Shown: positions 1-10,300 of the stretch, piece by piece
Layout: every line of letters begins with the position of its first letter
Numbering within the stretch: the first letter of the stretch is position 1
NCBI GenBank assembly: GCA_003576905.1
Contig: QEVG01000013.1
Location: 1 to 64,000, forward strand
From: Planctomycetota bacterium
GTDB lineage: Bacteria > Planctomycetota > Phycisphaerae > UBA1845 > UTPLA1
DNA length: 64,000 nt
Direction of reading: 5' to 3'
Notes under the pieces: generated by a model
The model's input: the letters and a program-made list of their open reading frames with translations, nothing else
Told to the model about the DNA's origin: nothing
Databases searched by the model: none
Position numbers and translations under genes: made by a program

Positions 1-7
1 AGGCTTG

Positions 8-27
8 TTCGAGTCCCACCTCGCCCA
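8..27 (+). other. tRNA 3'-end-like fragment at the window edge (possible att remnant)
   Basis: Twenty bases read as a T-loop, the 3' strand of a T-stem (CCCAC), a 7-nt acceptor 3' strand (CTCGCCC) and discriminator A, as in tRNAs whose 5' end is GGGCGAG. The bases just upstream (GCTTG) should pair with CCCAC as GTGGG but do not. Either this is a degraded tRNA end, or it is the partial tRNA copy left by an element integrated at a tRNA 3' end. No integrase is visible, and the rest lies outside the window. Confidence 0.3.
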
Positions 28-31
28 GTAA

Positions 32-1999
32 GTGCAAACGTCGAAACGCCGACATGTCGAGTCGCCGGGGATTTGTCACAGACTTCTGACCGCGCGGGGG
101 CTTCTCGCGGCAAGCGCCATCGTCCTTATCACCTTGATCGCGTACGGGCCGGCTTATCGCGCCGGTTATGTCTGGGACGACGAGCATTACGTCGAGTCCA
201 ATGAGACGCTGCGAAGCCTTGACGGGCTGCGGCGGATCTGGTTCGAAGTCGGCGCGACCGACCAGTACTACCCGCTGGTCTTTACCACGTTCTGGGTCGA
301 GTATCACCTTTGGGGACTTCATCCGGTCGGGTATCACGTCGTAAACGTTTTGCTTCATGCCGCCGGCGCGGTCTTGCTCTTGAAAGTCCTCACACGCATG
401 GGGCTCCCCTGGGCCATTCTTGCGGCGCTTTTGTTTGCCGTGCACCCGGTTCAGGTGGAGTCGGTTGCCTGGGTGACGGAGCGCAAGAATACGCTCTCCG
501 GTCTGTTGTACTTCGCATCGATGCTGGCGTATCTGCGGTGGGCTGGCCTGGGAGGCCCGGCTATCGAGAAAACGGCGGAAAGCGCAACGGCGCATCGCCT
601 GCGGACATATGTCCTGGCGCTGACGCTCTTTCTGCTGGCTCTCTTCAGCAAGACGGTGACGGCCAGTCTGCCCGCCGCGATTCTGCTGATCATCTGGTGG
701 CAGCGCGGGCAAATCGGCTGGAGGGACGTCGCGCCGCTATTGCCCTTTTTCGTCGCGGGTGTCAGTGCCGGCCTGCTTACGGCATACGTCGAGCGTCACC
801 ATGTCGGCACAAAATACGTCGACTGGGATTTGTCCACTCTCGATCGAATCCTCATTGCCGGGCGGGCCGTCTGGTTTTACCTTAGCAAGTTGCTCTGGCC
901 CAGGAACCTGACGTTCAGCTACCCTCGATGGATCGTGGATGCCGCCGACTGGCGGCAGCACCTCTTCCCTCTTGGAGTGGTCAGCGCGGTCCTTCTGCTG
1001 TGGTTTCTGAGACGCCGCACGGGCCGCGGACCGCTGACCGCCGCCCTGTTCTTCATCGGCACGCTCGTGCCGGCGCTGGGCTTTGTCGACGTCTATCCCA
1101 TGCGGTTCTCGTTCGTTGCCGATCATTTTCAATACCTCGCGTGCGCAGGCGTATTTGCGCTGTGTGCGGGCATGGTGGGGTCGGTGTCCGCAGCGCGATC
1201 GGCGCGAAGAGTGATCGCCGTTGCCGTGCTCGCGTTGCTTGCCATACTGACCTGGCGTCAATGCCGCGTCTATTACGATGGCGAGACGCTTTGGAGGGAC
1301 ACGCTGAGCAAGAATCCGAGCTCGTGGATGGCGCATGGAAATCTCGCCGCCATATTTGCAAGGCAGGGGCGGCTCGACGAAGCGATCGACCACTTTCATC
1401 GCGGCCTGACCCTTAAGCCCGACGCGCCGCACGTGGAGTTCCAGCTCGCCGCCGTCCTGGCGGCAAGCGGCCGTTCGGAGGAGGCGATTACCCGGTACAG
1501 AAACGTCCTTTCGCAGGAGCCGGCGTTTCAGCAGGCTCACACGAACCTGGGCAATCTCCTGCTTCAGACCGGGCGTCCGGCCGAGGCGGAGCCGCATCAT
1601 CGTCGGGCGGCGGAACTATCGCCCGACGACCCCCTCGCCCGGCACAACCTGGGCATGACGCTTTCGCGCCTTGGGCGCAATCAGGAGGCACTGGATTCAT
1701 TTCGCGAGGCTGTACGGCTCGATCCGTCGCTGTCCGCATCACACGCCCAGCTCGGCGTCCTTTACACATCGCGCGGGCAGTTGGAGGAGGCCGCCGCCCA
1801 TCTGCGCGAGGCCGTACGGCTGGATCCGGGCGCGCTGATGCCGCGGTTCAACCTGGCCGGCCTGCTCTTGGCAGAGGGAGCGGTGGACGAAGCCATAGTG
1901 CATCTTGAGGCCGCGGCGCGGATCGACCCTTCAAACCGGATCGTGCGTGGAAAACTCATTGCCGCCCGGGCGATGCTTGAGAGTCGCACAACCCCGTAG
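32..1999 (+). CDS. TMTC-like multi-spanning membrane protein with C-terminal TPR array
   Basis: A 655-residue protein. Residues about 22-425 form a polytopic membrane domain with about ten hydrophobic spans. An early luminal loop carries the acidic pair D49-D50 (VWDDEHYV), at the place of the catalytic acid in GT-C glycosyltransferases. A HPVQVESVAWVTERKN-type loop follows, typical of bacterial relatives of TMTC proteins. Residues about 430-650 are six or so TPR units. The fold class suggests transfer of a sugar from a lipid carrier to exported proteins or glycans, but the substrate cannot be told. The GTG start at 32 has no clear ribosome binding site, and the true start could lie left of the window. 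Confidence 0.75.
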   Translation: MQTSKRRHVESPGICHRLLTARGLLAASAIVLITLIAYGPAYRAGYVWDDEHYVESNETLRSLDGLRRIWFEVGATDQYYPLVFTTFWVEYHLWGLHPVGYHVVNVLLHAAGAVLLLKVLTRMGLPWAILAALLFAVHPVQVESVAWVTERKNTLSGLLYFASMLAYLRWAGLGGPAIEKTAESATAHRLRTYVLALTLFLLALFSKTVTASLPAAILLIIWWQRGQIGWRDVAPLLPFFVAGVSAGLLTAYVERHHVGTKYVDWDLSTLDRILIAGRAVWFYLSKLLWPRNLTFSYPRWIVDAADWRQHLFPLGVVSAVLLLWFLRRRTGRGPLTAALFFIGTLVPALGFVDVYPMRFSFVADHFQYLACAGVFALCAGMVGSVSAARSARRVIAVAVLALLAILTWRQCRVYYDGETLWRDTLSKNPSSWMAHGNLAAIFARQGRLDEAIDHFHRGLTLKPDAPHVEFQLAAVLAASGRSEEAITRYRNVLSQEPAFQQAHTNLGNLLLQTGRPAEAEPHHRRAAELSPDDPLARHNLGMTLSRLGRNQEALDSFREAVRLDPSLSASHAQLGVLYTSRGQLEEAAAHLREAVRLDPGALMPRFNLAGLLLAEGAVDEAIVHLEAAARIDPSNRIVRGKLIAARAMLESRTTP

Positions 2000-2064
2000 C
2001 GGCGGCGGTTTGGCCGGCAGGCCCGCGCCATTGCTCATTCGCCGTCGCTCGCTACATTGCCCGC

Positions 2065-4629
2065 ATGAAATCACGGATCTTCCCAGTTCGCATCATCTGC
2101 GCGGCGATTCTCGTTTCCTGTGCCAATGTACTGCCCGTGGCAGGCTGTGCGCGGCCGGCTCCGCCTTCGCTTTCCGCGAGAGGCGAAAAGGCACTTCTTC
2201 GGATTGAGGTCCTCGATGATGACCTGTTCAGGTTTGAATACGCCCCCCCGCCGGATGTACGGCAAGAGACGATCGGGCGGACCCCGATGATCGCACGCGC
2301 CGATTTTCCAGGCCCGAGCCGGTTGAATCGACCCGGCAATGGCCGCCTGGAGACCGCAGAAGGGCAGGTTGGCATCGATCGCTCGGACCTGTCCACGCGC
2401 TTTTCGATGACAGCCTGTGGCGAGGAGCCGGTGCAGCATGAACTTTTTTCAGTCCGTCTCATGGAGATGACAAGTGAGGGGTGCGTTATCGCCATTGACG
2501 CACCGGAAATGACGCACGCATGGGGCCTGGGCGAGCAGTTTCCCAAACCCGGCGAGGCGAACGGCGACTGGGTGGGTCGGGTGCGCATGCCTGGCTGCGA
2601 GTTTGGCAATCGAATGGTCCCGTACAAGGGCGGGGCCGTCGGAAATGCGATGTTCCCCGTGCTGTACATGATGGCGGCCGACGGGACGACTTGCGCGCTG
2701 TTTTTGGACGACCTTTCGGCGCTTGAATGGGACCTTTCGACGCGCCCCTGGCGAATCAAGTCAACCGGGGCGGCGGTTCGCGGTTATGTACTTCTCGGCG
2801 AGAGTCTGCCTGAGCTTCGAAGCGAATACATGGATCTCGTTGGCCGGCCACCCGTACCGCCAAAGGCTGCATTTGGACTTTGGATTTCGGAATATGGTTA
2901 CGAGGACTGGGCCGAGCTTGAAAGCAAGCTCGCCTCACTTCGGAAGTCGGGTTTTCCGGTGGATGGGTTCATTCTGGACCTTCAGTGGTTCGGCGGGGTT
3001 GATCCCGGCGGCGAGAAGAGCCGCATGGGGCGTCTCGCCTGGGACCGCAAGCGGTTTCCCGATCCGCGCCGAAAGATCGCCGAGTTGCGCGCGCGCGAGG
3101 GCGTGCACATCGTTCCGATCGAGGAGTCCTACGTCACGCGCGGCCTGCCCGAGCATAAGCGGCTTGCGTCCAAGGGGTACCTCGTCCGCGCGATGGACGG
3201 CACGCCGGTATTCATCAAGAGCTGGTGGGGTCACGGCGGAATGATCGACTGGACGAAGCCGGCGGCGGGCGATTTCTGGCATGACTGGAAGCGGAAGCGC
3301 CTGATTGACGACGGCGTCGTCGGACACTGGACCGACCTCGGCGAGCCGGAGGACTACGCGGCCTCCGCGGTTTATCACGGAGTGCCCGGCGGAGGGGGCC
3401 GACACCGCGACGTTCACAATTATTACAATTTCGCGTGGGCCGAAAGCATATACCGAGGCTATCTTCGGGGCGGACCTGGGAAGCGGCCATTCTTCATGAG
3501 CCGCTCGGGCGTATCGGGCATTCAGCGGTTCGGCGCGGCGATGTGGTCCGGCGACATCGGATCAAACTTGCCCAGTCTCGCGGCGCACTTCAACACGCAA
3601 TTGCACATGTCGATGTCAGGCATGGACTATTACGGTTCCGATCTCGGCGGCTTCAAGCGGACCGCGCTCGACGGCGACCTCAACGAGATGTACACGCAAT
3701 GGTTCGCCGCCGGGGCGATGGTCGATGTGCCGGTCCGGCCGCATACCGCCAATACGTCCAACCAATATGAAACGGCCCCGGATCGGGTCGGTGATTCTGC
3801 AAGTAACCTTGCCAACATTCGGCTGCGGTACGAACTAATTCCGTATATCTATTCGCTTGCACACCGGGCCTATCTTCACGGTGAGGCGGTCTTTCCTCCG
3901 CCGGTCTATTGCTTTCCGGGTGATCCGGCCCTTCGCGAATGCGGCGACCAGAAAATGATCGGCGATGCCCTGATGACCGCCCTGGTCGCCGAGTACGGTC
4001 GTCGAACGCGAGATGTTTACCTTCCGCGCGGACGCTGGTTTGACTGGTACTCCGCTGAGCGCATCGAAAGCGCGGGCGAAGTCGTCCGAAACGTTCCGCT
4101 TTATCGGGAGGGCCGCTTCCGTCTGCCGCTCTTTGCGAGAGCGGGCGCGATCGTGCCGCTGATGCACGTGGACGATCAGACAATGAACACGACGGGCAGG
4201 CGGCGCGACGGCACGCGCCGAGACGAACTTGTGCTGCGCGTTTTCGAATCGCCCGGCTCTTCGGAGTTCACGCTGTACGAGGACGACGGGTGGTCGACGG
4301 CATACCAGGGTGGCAGGGTCCGCACGACGCTGATTCGTCAGGACGGCGATGTGGACGGTGTGGAACTGGTTGTCGACGGTGCCTGCGGCGATTACGAGGA
4401 TGCCCCGGTCGAGCGGGCCGTGGTTGTGAAGCTGACGACGGGCGGTCGGACGCAATGCTCCGGAGTCATGCTGCATGACGAACCTCTGGCGCGTCACCGC
4501 CGCCTCGAAGATCTTGAAAAGTCTGATTCAGGCTGGTGCCAGACGGCCCGTTGTACGATCGTCGCAAAAACCGCGCGTCTGCCCGTTCGCCGGGCGAAGC
4601 GGCTTCGTTTCTCGCTGACCGCGGACTAA
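2065..4629 (+). CDS. Glycoside hydrolase family 31 (alpha-glucosidase/xylosidase-like) lipoprotein
   Basis: An 854-residue exported GH31 enzyme. The N-terminus is a signal peptide ending in a lipobox (VAGC, Cys28), so it is probably a membrane-anchored lipoprotein. The (beta/alpha)8 domain shows the GH31 nucleophile in HWTDLGEPE (Asp424) and the acid/base in WSGDIGS (Asp497), followed by the YGSDLGGF loop. C-terminal beta-sandwich domains follow (about 620-850). GH31 enzymes release alpha-linked glucose or xylose from non-reducing ends; which linkage is cut here is unknown. The MBL-fold gene follows 18 nt downstream and is probably cotranscribed. The start follows a 65-nt gap and lacks a strong Shine-Dalgarno. 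Confidence 0.9.
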   Translation: MKSRIFPVRIICAAILVSCANVLPVAGCARPAPPSLSARGEKALLRIEVLDDDLFRFEYAPPPDVRQETIGRTPMIARADFPGPSRLNRPGNGRLETAEGQVGIDRSDLSTRFSMTACGEEPVQHELFSVRLMEMTSEGCVIAIDAPEMTHAWGLGEQFPKPGEANGDWVGRVRMPGCEFGNRMVPYKGGAVGNAMFPVLYMMAADGTTCALFLDDLSALEWDLSTRPWRIKSTGAAVRGYVLLGESLPELRSEYMDLVGRPPVPPKAAFGLWISEYGYEDWAELESKLASLRKSGFPVDGFILDLQWFGGVDPGGEKSRMGRLAWDRKRFPDPRRKIAELRAREGVHIVPIEESYVTRGLPEHKRLASKGYLVRAMDGTPVFIKSWWGHGGMIDWTKPAAGDFWHDWKRKRLIDDGVVGHWTDLGEPEDYAASAVYHGVPGGGGRHRDVHNYYNFAWAESIYRGYLRGGPGKRPFFMSRSGVSGIQRFGAAMWSGDIGSNLPSLAAHFNTQLHMSMSGMDYYGSDLGGFKRTALDGDLNEMYTQWFAAGAMVDVPVRPHTANTSNQYETAPDRVGDSASNLANIRLRYELIPYIYSLAHRAYLHGEAVFPPPVYCFPGDPALRECGDQKMIGDALMTALVAEYGRRTRDVYLPRGRWFDWYSAERIESAGEVVRNVPLYREGRFRLPLFARAGAIVPLMHVDDQTMNTTGRRRDGTRRDELVLRVFESPGSSEFTLYEDDGWSTAYQGGRVRTTLIRQDGDVDGVELVVDGACGDYEDAPVERAVVVKLTTGGRTQCSGVMLHDEPLARHRRLEDLEKSDSGWCQTARCTIVAKTARLPVRRAKRLRFSLTAD

Positions 4630-4647
4630 GGGGAGGGTGGGCGATCG

Positions 4648-5304
4648 ATGATCGGCGTGGCGCGAAATACATGGCGGATCGGCGGCTTCCCGTTCTTCTC
4701 GATCAATGCGTACCTGGTGGACGACATCCTCGTCGACTGCGGGACCCGGTGGGAGGCCCGGCGCTTTCTGAAAGAGCTAAAAGGCTGTGATCTGTCGATG
4801 GTCGCGCTGACGCATTGTCACCCGGACCATCAAGGCGCGGCACGGGCGATCTGCGAACATTTCAAGGTGCCCTTGGCGTGTCATGAAGCGGATCGCGCGG
4901 CGATGGAGGGCCGCGCGCCGATCGGCCCGGATACCCTGCCGATTCGCATCAGCAACCGCTTTTTCACCGGCCCAGCGTACGAAGTGGCGCGATCATTTAC
5001 GGACGGCGACATGCTCGGCAGGCTCAGAGTCGTTCACGCGCCGGGGCATACGCCGGGGCACTGCATGTTTTACCGCGAGGACGACGCTCTCTTGATCGCA
5101 GGCGATGTCATGGCCAACATGAACTTCATCACGCTGCGACCAGGGTTTCGCGAGCCACCGAAGTTCTTTTCGCACGACCCTGCGCAGAATCGCGCTTCGA
5201 TGCGCAGGATTCTGGAGATCAATCCCCGATTGGTCGTCTTCGGCCACGGGCCCCCGGTGTCCGACTTGGGCCGCCTCGGCGCGTTTATCGAGCGTCTGAG
5301 TTGA
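4648..5304 (+). CDS. MBL-fold metallo-hydrolase
   Basis: A 218-residue metallo-beta-lactamase-fold protein, close to full length for the glyoxalase-II-like subgroup. It has the zinc motif THCHPDHQG, a second metal His in HAPGHTPGHC, the bridging Asp in IAGDV, and a final His in FGHGPP. The ATG at 4648 follows a strong GGGGAGGG ribosome site at 4630-4637. The gap to the GH31 stop is 18 nt, so the two genes form a likely two-gene unit. The fold covers thiolesterases, lactonases and phosphodiesterases; the substrate is not evident. It has no signal peptide, so it acts in the cytoplasm. Confidence 0.88.
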   Translation: MIGVARNTWRIGGFPFFSINAYLVDDILVDCGTRWEARRFLKELKGCDLSMVALTHCHPDHQGAARAICEHFKVPLACHEADRAAMEGRAPIGPDTLPIRISNRFFTGPAYEVARSFTDGDMLGRLRVVHAPGHTPGHCMFYREDDALLIAGDVMANMNFITLRPGFREPPKFFSHDPAQNRASMRRILEINPRLVVFGHGPPVSDLGRLGAFIERLS

Positions 5305-5430
5305 ATCACCGCCTTCGCGCCAGGGCCGAATCGTCCGGGTATCCAGTCATGCAGCCGGGCGACAATTATCGGCGGACGCGCACGGCACACGGATAACGGA
5401 CGGACATCTCCGGCAAGACAGGCAATCTGT

Positions 5431-5459
5431 TTGGATTTGTCCGCCTCCTTTCGTACGCT
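5431..5459 (+). promoter_or_regulatory. Candidate sigma70-type promoter of the Flp pilin gene
   Basis: TTGGAT at 5431-5436 and TACGCT at 5454-5459 are separated by 17 nt. This would start a transcript near 5466, just before the GGAGGT ribosome site at 5475-5480. The match is moderate and untested. Confidence 0.35.
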
Positions 5460-5485
5460 TATTCAGCGTTTCACGGAGGTGTGTC

Positions 5486-5656
5486 ATGCGCGCGATCGTT
5501 CGGGCATTCAGGCGTTTCCTATCCTGCGAGTCAGGGGCCACGGCGACGGAATATGCCGTGATGTTGGCATTGGTATTCCTGGTGATTATCGGGGCCGTAG
5601 CCGCCCTCGGGACCAAGGTCTCATCGACGTTCGTCGACGCCGAACAGAGCTTCTGA
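5486..5656 (+). CDS. Flp/Fap-type IVb pilin
   Basis: A 56-residue protein. A basic leader of about 16 residues precedes the class IVb prepilin signature SGATATEYAVMLALVFLVII, in which cleavage after Gly17 would expose Ala-Thr-Ala-Thr-Glu-Tyr. A single hydrophobic span of about 20 residues follows, then a very short tail. This matches the Flp pilin major subunit of Tad pili in length and order. The ATG sits 5 nt after a clean GGAGGT (5475-5480), and a plausible promoter lies upstream. No tadA, cpaB, rcpA or tadV-type prepilin peptidase gene lies next to it, so the gene is an orphan in this window. Confidence 0.85.
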   Translation: MRAIVRAFRRFLSCESGATATEYAVMLALVFLVIIGAVAALGTKVSSTFVDAEQSF

Positions 5657-5774
5657 GGAGGGCAGCGGCGGTAGCGGGACGGTGGCGCGTCGGGCAGATG
5701 GCGCCCGGCGTGCGACGATACCACGGCAACCATGTGTCGGCGTTCGAGGGACGGGTCGGGCGCTGGCGGCTTCT

Positions 5775-6029
5775 CTAAGCCCGATAGGTCATGTGCGGAA
5801 GCTGCGCCGAGGAAAGGTCGCGCGCGGCCGGCTCGCAAGCGCCGGCCAGCCGGCTGCACTCGTTGTGCCAGCGGCACCCGGTCTGTGGACAGGTCGACGT
5901 GCACCGGCCGAAGCACGCCTCAAATCCTTCCGCCCTTTGGCGCATGTGAATCAGGTCTATGGGGGGCATGTGGCCGGTCAAAACGGCGAGGCGCATGGCA
6001 CGGTCGCGGGCGGTACGAACATCGAGCAT
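5775..6029 (-). CDS. Small Cys-rich protein of unknown function
   Basis: An 84-residue frame on the minus strand. The N-terminal half is amphipathic (MLDVRTARDRAMRLAVLTGH). It is followed by CFGRCTSTCPQTGCRWHNEC, with a C-x3-C-x3-C-x4-C-x5-C spacing and a Trp-His between the last Cys residues. Such spacing suggests a metal site or an iron-sulphur cluster. The frame can be opened nine codons further upstream (6056), but the internal Met gives a more natural N-terminus. No strong ribosome site is visible at either start. I do not recognise a named family. The surrounding 5657-5774 and 6030-6213 hold nothing else I can support. Confidence 0.5.
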   Translation of the reverse strand: MLDVRTARDRAMRLAVLTGHMPPIDLIHMRQRAEGFEACFGRCTSTCPQTGCRWHNECSRLAGACEPAARDLSSAQLPHMTYRA

Positions 6030-6213
6030 GGGGCACCATCCGATTGATGTACTCATGGATGTGTCGGATGGCCGGAGCGCGGAGTTTAGATTTGTGATTC
6101 GTCCGTCGCCTGAAGGCGAAGCGGGAATTCGATAGGCCGCGAGATCACGCGACGAAATCCACGAGTGCCTCCGGACAGTTGAACCCCCGGCGTCCGCAAA
6201 CCGGGGTGAAACG

Positions 6214-7266
6214 TTACATCAAATGGAGCGATTGCGAATCTGTCGGGGAGGCGTTTTGCCGGACTTCCTTTCGCAACTGAACCAGCGCGGATCGCACGCT
6301 GGCCACGAAGCGATCCACCTGCTCTTGCGGCGTCTTTTGCGGGGTATGAAACGCGCCAAGTATATCCACGAGCTCCAGGATGATTCCGGCGAGCCAGTCG
6401 GCGTCATGTGCGGATAGTGCCTTGACGGCCTCGCGATATCGCGCCTCGGCGGCGGCATAGGCCGCCGCATCGTGAGGGACACTTCGCGCGACCCTTTGAA
6501 AGTGATGAATCGCGTGGGCCAGATGGCGAATCTCCGCCGCAACCGTCCGTTCCCGCTCCAGCAGTTTTCGCGCGAGGACTTTGTCCTCGTGGAGCTCGGC
6601 CGCGGCCTGTATATGGCGGCGAATGTCCTCGAGGTGGGGGGCGGGCAACAGCTCCGGATGCATCGCATGGATCGATGTCAGCCGCCGCAGGGTCCGCGAG
6701 ACCTGCGCTGCGTTGCCTTCGCGGGCCGCGACGGTCGCCTTGTTCGCCAGTTCATCCACGTGCGCCAGAAACTCATTGCGCCGCTCGACAAGCCGCGCCA
6801 GTTCGCCCTCACTGTGCGATGGTTCATGGGGCGGCTTCAGTGCAGGGTGCCGCTCCCACACCGCCTTCATTTTTTGAAACGTCGCGCGCGCGGTCGTCTC
6901 GTGATAATAATGAATCGCGTCCTCGAACTGGTGGATGAGGAGCTTGAGCAGTTCGCGCGAATCGGCGTCGCGATCACGCCGTTCCTGGGAGGGCTTTTCG
7001 GCCGCGATATGGAGCACGCCGAGCGGGCGCGGCGCGAGGTGGGCGTGCACCTTGGGGAATTGCGCCTCGCGCTCGTTGATGACCTGCTTCAACATGGCGC
7101 GCAATTCGGAGTCGCGCTGCACCTCCGGCCGGGCCAGGATCCGCCTCGTGGCCGCGGTGAAGGCGGCGCGATTGCCGGCCTCGCGAAAGAGCTCGGCGCG
7201 CAGATGCTCAAACGCCGCCTCCCGCCGCTTCAGATCACCAGGATGATCGCGTGCGTGTTCGGGCAT
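6214..7266 (-). CDS. Hypothetical helical cytoplasmic protein
   Basis: A 350-residue protein rich in Ala, His, Arg and Glu, almost entirely predicted helix, with no signal peptide or membrane span. Charged heptad-like stretches near 145-190 and 235-275 suggest coiled coil. His-rich patches (IHYYHET, LAHAIHHFQR) recur but make no recognisable catalytic motif. It lies 118 nt downstream of the tricorn-like protease gene on the same strand, so it may be cotranscribed with it. The strong codon bias and the lack of a competing gene on the other strand support it as real. I do not recognise the family. Confidence 0.6.
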   Translation of the reverse strand: MPEHARDHPGDLKRREAAFEHLRAELFREAGNRAAFTAATRRILARPEVQRDSELRAMLKQVINEREAQFPKVHAHLAPRPLGVLHIAAEKPSQERRDRDADSRELLKLLIHQFEDAIHYYHETTARATFQKMKAVWERHPALKPPHEPSHSEGELARLVERRNEFLAHVDELANKATVAAREGNAAQVSRTLRRLTSIHAMHPELLPAPHLEDIRRHIQAAAELHEDKVLARKLLERERTVAAEIRHLAHAIHHFQRVARSVPHDAAAYAAAEARYREAVKALSAHDADWLAGIILELVDILGAFHTPQKTPQEQVDRFVASVRSALVQLRKEVRQNASPTDSQSLHLM

Positions 7267-7384
7267 GATTAATCACGCAACGTCTTTGGCGTGGCCCCGC
7301 GCTCACCTCGCCGGGGTCTTGCCATATTCTATCCGGGCCGAAAGGCATGATTCCGGGGCAAATCCACCCGACTTCCGCCTCGCG

Positions 7385-10300
7385 TCACTGCGTTTTCACG
7401 GGATAGGGGGGCGTCGGGGGAATCTCCATCGGCTCCTGGGCGATCTTCTTCCTGAGGTACTCGATCGCCGCGTCGAGCTGCGCGTCTCTGCCCTTGAACA
7501 CATCGCCCGGCATATTCTGCACGTCGATATCCGGCTCGACTCCGCGGCCCTCGATGAGCCACTGCCCGGACAGTCCGTACGGTGCAAACTGGGGCGGCGT
7601 TGTCGTCCCTCCGTCCACAAGGAGCTGGTGGGGCTCGATGCCGATAGCCCCACCCCAGGTCCGTTTCCCGATGATGACCGCCAGTTTCTTCAGCTTGATC
7701 GCCTCGGCGAAGTACTCGCCGTTCGAGCCGGTGTCCTCGTTCACGATGACGGCGAGGTGGCCGTGAAATGCCCGCTCGGGATTCCGGCTCACCTTTCCCT
7801 CGCGCGGCTGCGTGAGCGCCCAGACGCGGCGTTCGAGCCGGTCGATGATCATGTCGCCGACGAAGCCGCCCGTGTTGTACCGATCGTCGATGATCAGGGC
7901 CTTGCGGTCGTGCTGCGGATAGAAACCCTTCGCAAACTCGATCAGCCCGTGCTCCATCATGTCGGGAATATGCAGATAGCCGATCTGACCGCCGCTTGCG
8001 CTGTCGACGTAGGCGCGATTCTTCTCGACCCATTCGCGATACCGGATCGCCTCCTCGCCCGCAACGGGCACCGTGCGATAGGTCCGCGCGCCGTCCTTCG
8101 TCGGCCTTTCGTTGAAGGTAATCTCCACCGCGCGGCCGACCTTGTTCTCCAGGAATCGATACACGTTGTCCGTCGACCTGATCTCGTCTCCGTCGATGGC
8201 GATGAGAAAATGTCCTTCCCGTACGGGACTGTCGGCGCCCGCCAGCGGCGACCGCTCGGCGTCTTCCCAAGGGCTGCCGGGCACGATGTGTGTGATGCGG
8301 TAATATGGCGAGCCGGTCGGGACGTCGAAATCCGCGCCGAGCAATCCCGTGGAGACGCGCGTGCGGTGATCGCGCGTGTCGCCCCCGTAGCTGTAGGTGT
8401 GCCCGGCATTCAGCTCGCCGATCATCTCGCCGATCAGATAGGTCAGATCGCTTCGGGTGCCGCAATCTGGCAGAAACCTTCGGTACATGTCGCCGACGGC
8501 CTTCCAGTCGACGCCGTGCATATTGGGGTCATAGAACCAGTCGCGCTGGACGCGCCATGCCTCATCAAAGATCTGGCGGTACTCGTCAAGTCGATCAATC
8601 TTGAACTTCGCCCGGGCCAGGTCAAGCTTGCCGTCGCCGGCCTTTGCTTCCTTGCACGAATCGACCACGCCGAGCGTCGCGTCGGACTTGTAAATCAGCT
8701 TTTTCCCGTCGGCCGAAAGGTGATAGTTGCTGATGCCCTCCAGTATCTTCGCGGGTTTGCGGTCTTCGGCCTTCTTTTCCTCGATGTTGTAGTGATAGAG
8801 GTCGAGCTTTCCGCCCGTGCGATCGGTGACGGCCTGGTATTTGAGAAACTCGTGTTCGTTCTTCTTGAGGTACAGGAAACCATCGGACGTCGCCTCGAGG
8901 CGAAAGTAATTCCCGGCGGGCACGCCCTCAACGGCCAGGGTCCGGCGCGCAAGGCCGGTCATGTCGATCTGAACAGTGACGGACTTTTCGTCGTCCTGTT
9001 TCTTTTCTTTGGCGGCAGACTCTTCGCCCTTCGTGTCTTCCCTTGCGTCCTCCGCGACGTTGCGCGGCGCAAACGGCGACTCGGCGTCCGCCGTGAGGAT
9101 GACGACGTACGGCCGGCACAGGTCGAGGAATGCATGGTTCTGATCGACCCGGCACATGATCGGTGCGAACGTGCGATCGGAGAGAAAATAAAGATATCGT
9201 CCCTTGGGATCAAAGCTCGGGCTGAAGCTGGTGAACATGGAATCCGTAACGGGGACGGCCTTCCGCTGCTCCATTGAATACAAACAGATGATCTCATTCA
9301 GATTGCCCGTCATCTTCGTGTAGGCAATCCATCGGCTGTCCGGGGACCAGGTATAGTCCTGAATGCCCCATCGCTCCCATCCGTCGTCGTACTCGCCCTG
9401 ATCGATCGTGGTTATCTGCCCGGAGTCCGCCGCCACGAGATTGAGCCGCATGCTCTTGTCGGAAAACAGCAGCCATTTGCCATCGGGCGACCAGACGGGC
9501 TGCATGCGAAAGCCTTTTCCGCCCGTTGTAAGATGCTTCCAGGGCGATGCTGCCGCCTGATCTGCGATGTACAGTTCTTCCTCGCCCGATTTGTCCGAGA
9601 TGAACGCAATGCGCCGACCCTCCGGCGACCAGGCGGCGCACCTCTCCCGAGTCGCACCGCTTTCGGTGAGGTTGACCGGCTCGCCGGCCTCCACAGGGAG
9701 ATTCAGGATTTCGCCGCGCGATTCAATGAGCGCCCGCTTGCCCGACGGGGAAAGTGAAAACGCGCCGACGTGTTCCGACGGATCGACGAACGCCTCCCGG
9801 ACGAGCACCTTGTCGCTTGGGATTCGGATATCGAGCGCCGTGACTCTGCCGTCGGCCGGGCTCAGCAGGTGGAGCGACTCGGCGTACTGAAACACGATTC
9901 CGGCGGGGCCGATCGATGGATACTTTACGTCGTAGTCGCGGTAATCCGTGAGCGGGGTAACCTGCCCCGTGCCGACGTGATACCGATAGAGATTCAGGCG
10001 CCCGTGTTGCCGGTCCGACGTGAAGTAGATCGCCTCGCCCTGCCACATTGGGTAGCTGTCGGTTCCCGGCCAGTCCATAATCGGCCGAAAGTCGCCCTCG
10101 GCGAGGCTTCCCATCCAGATGTCTGCCGCCATGCCGCCCTGGTACTTCTTCCATGTCGCAAACTCGCGGCTGATCCGGTTGTACGCGATGCGCGTGCCGT
10201 CCGGGCTGATCGCCGTCAGTCCCGCGCGATCGACGGGCAGCAGCTGCTCCGTCCCGCCCTCGACTGAGACGCTGTAAATCTGGTCCGCCCGGAAGGGGTA

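Noticed and set aside
7265..9277. 670-codon open frame on the plus strand
   Set aside because: It lies wholly opposite the tricorn-like protease, has unnatural composition and no motif. It is a codon-bias shadow.
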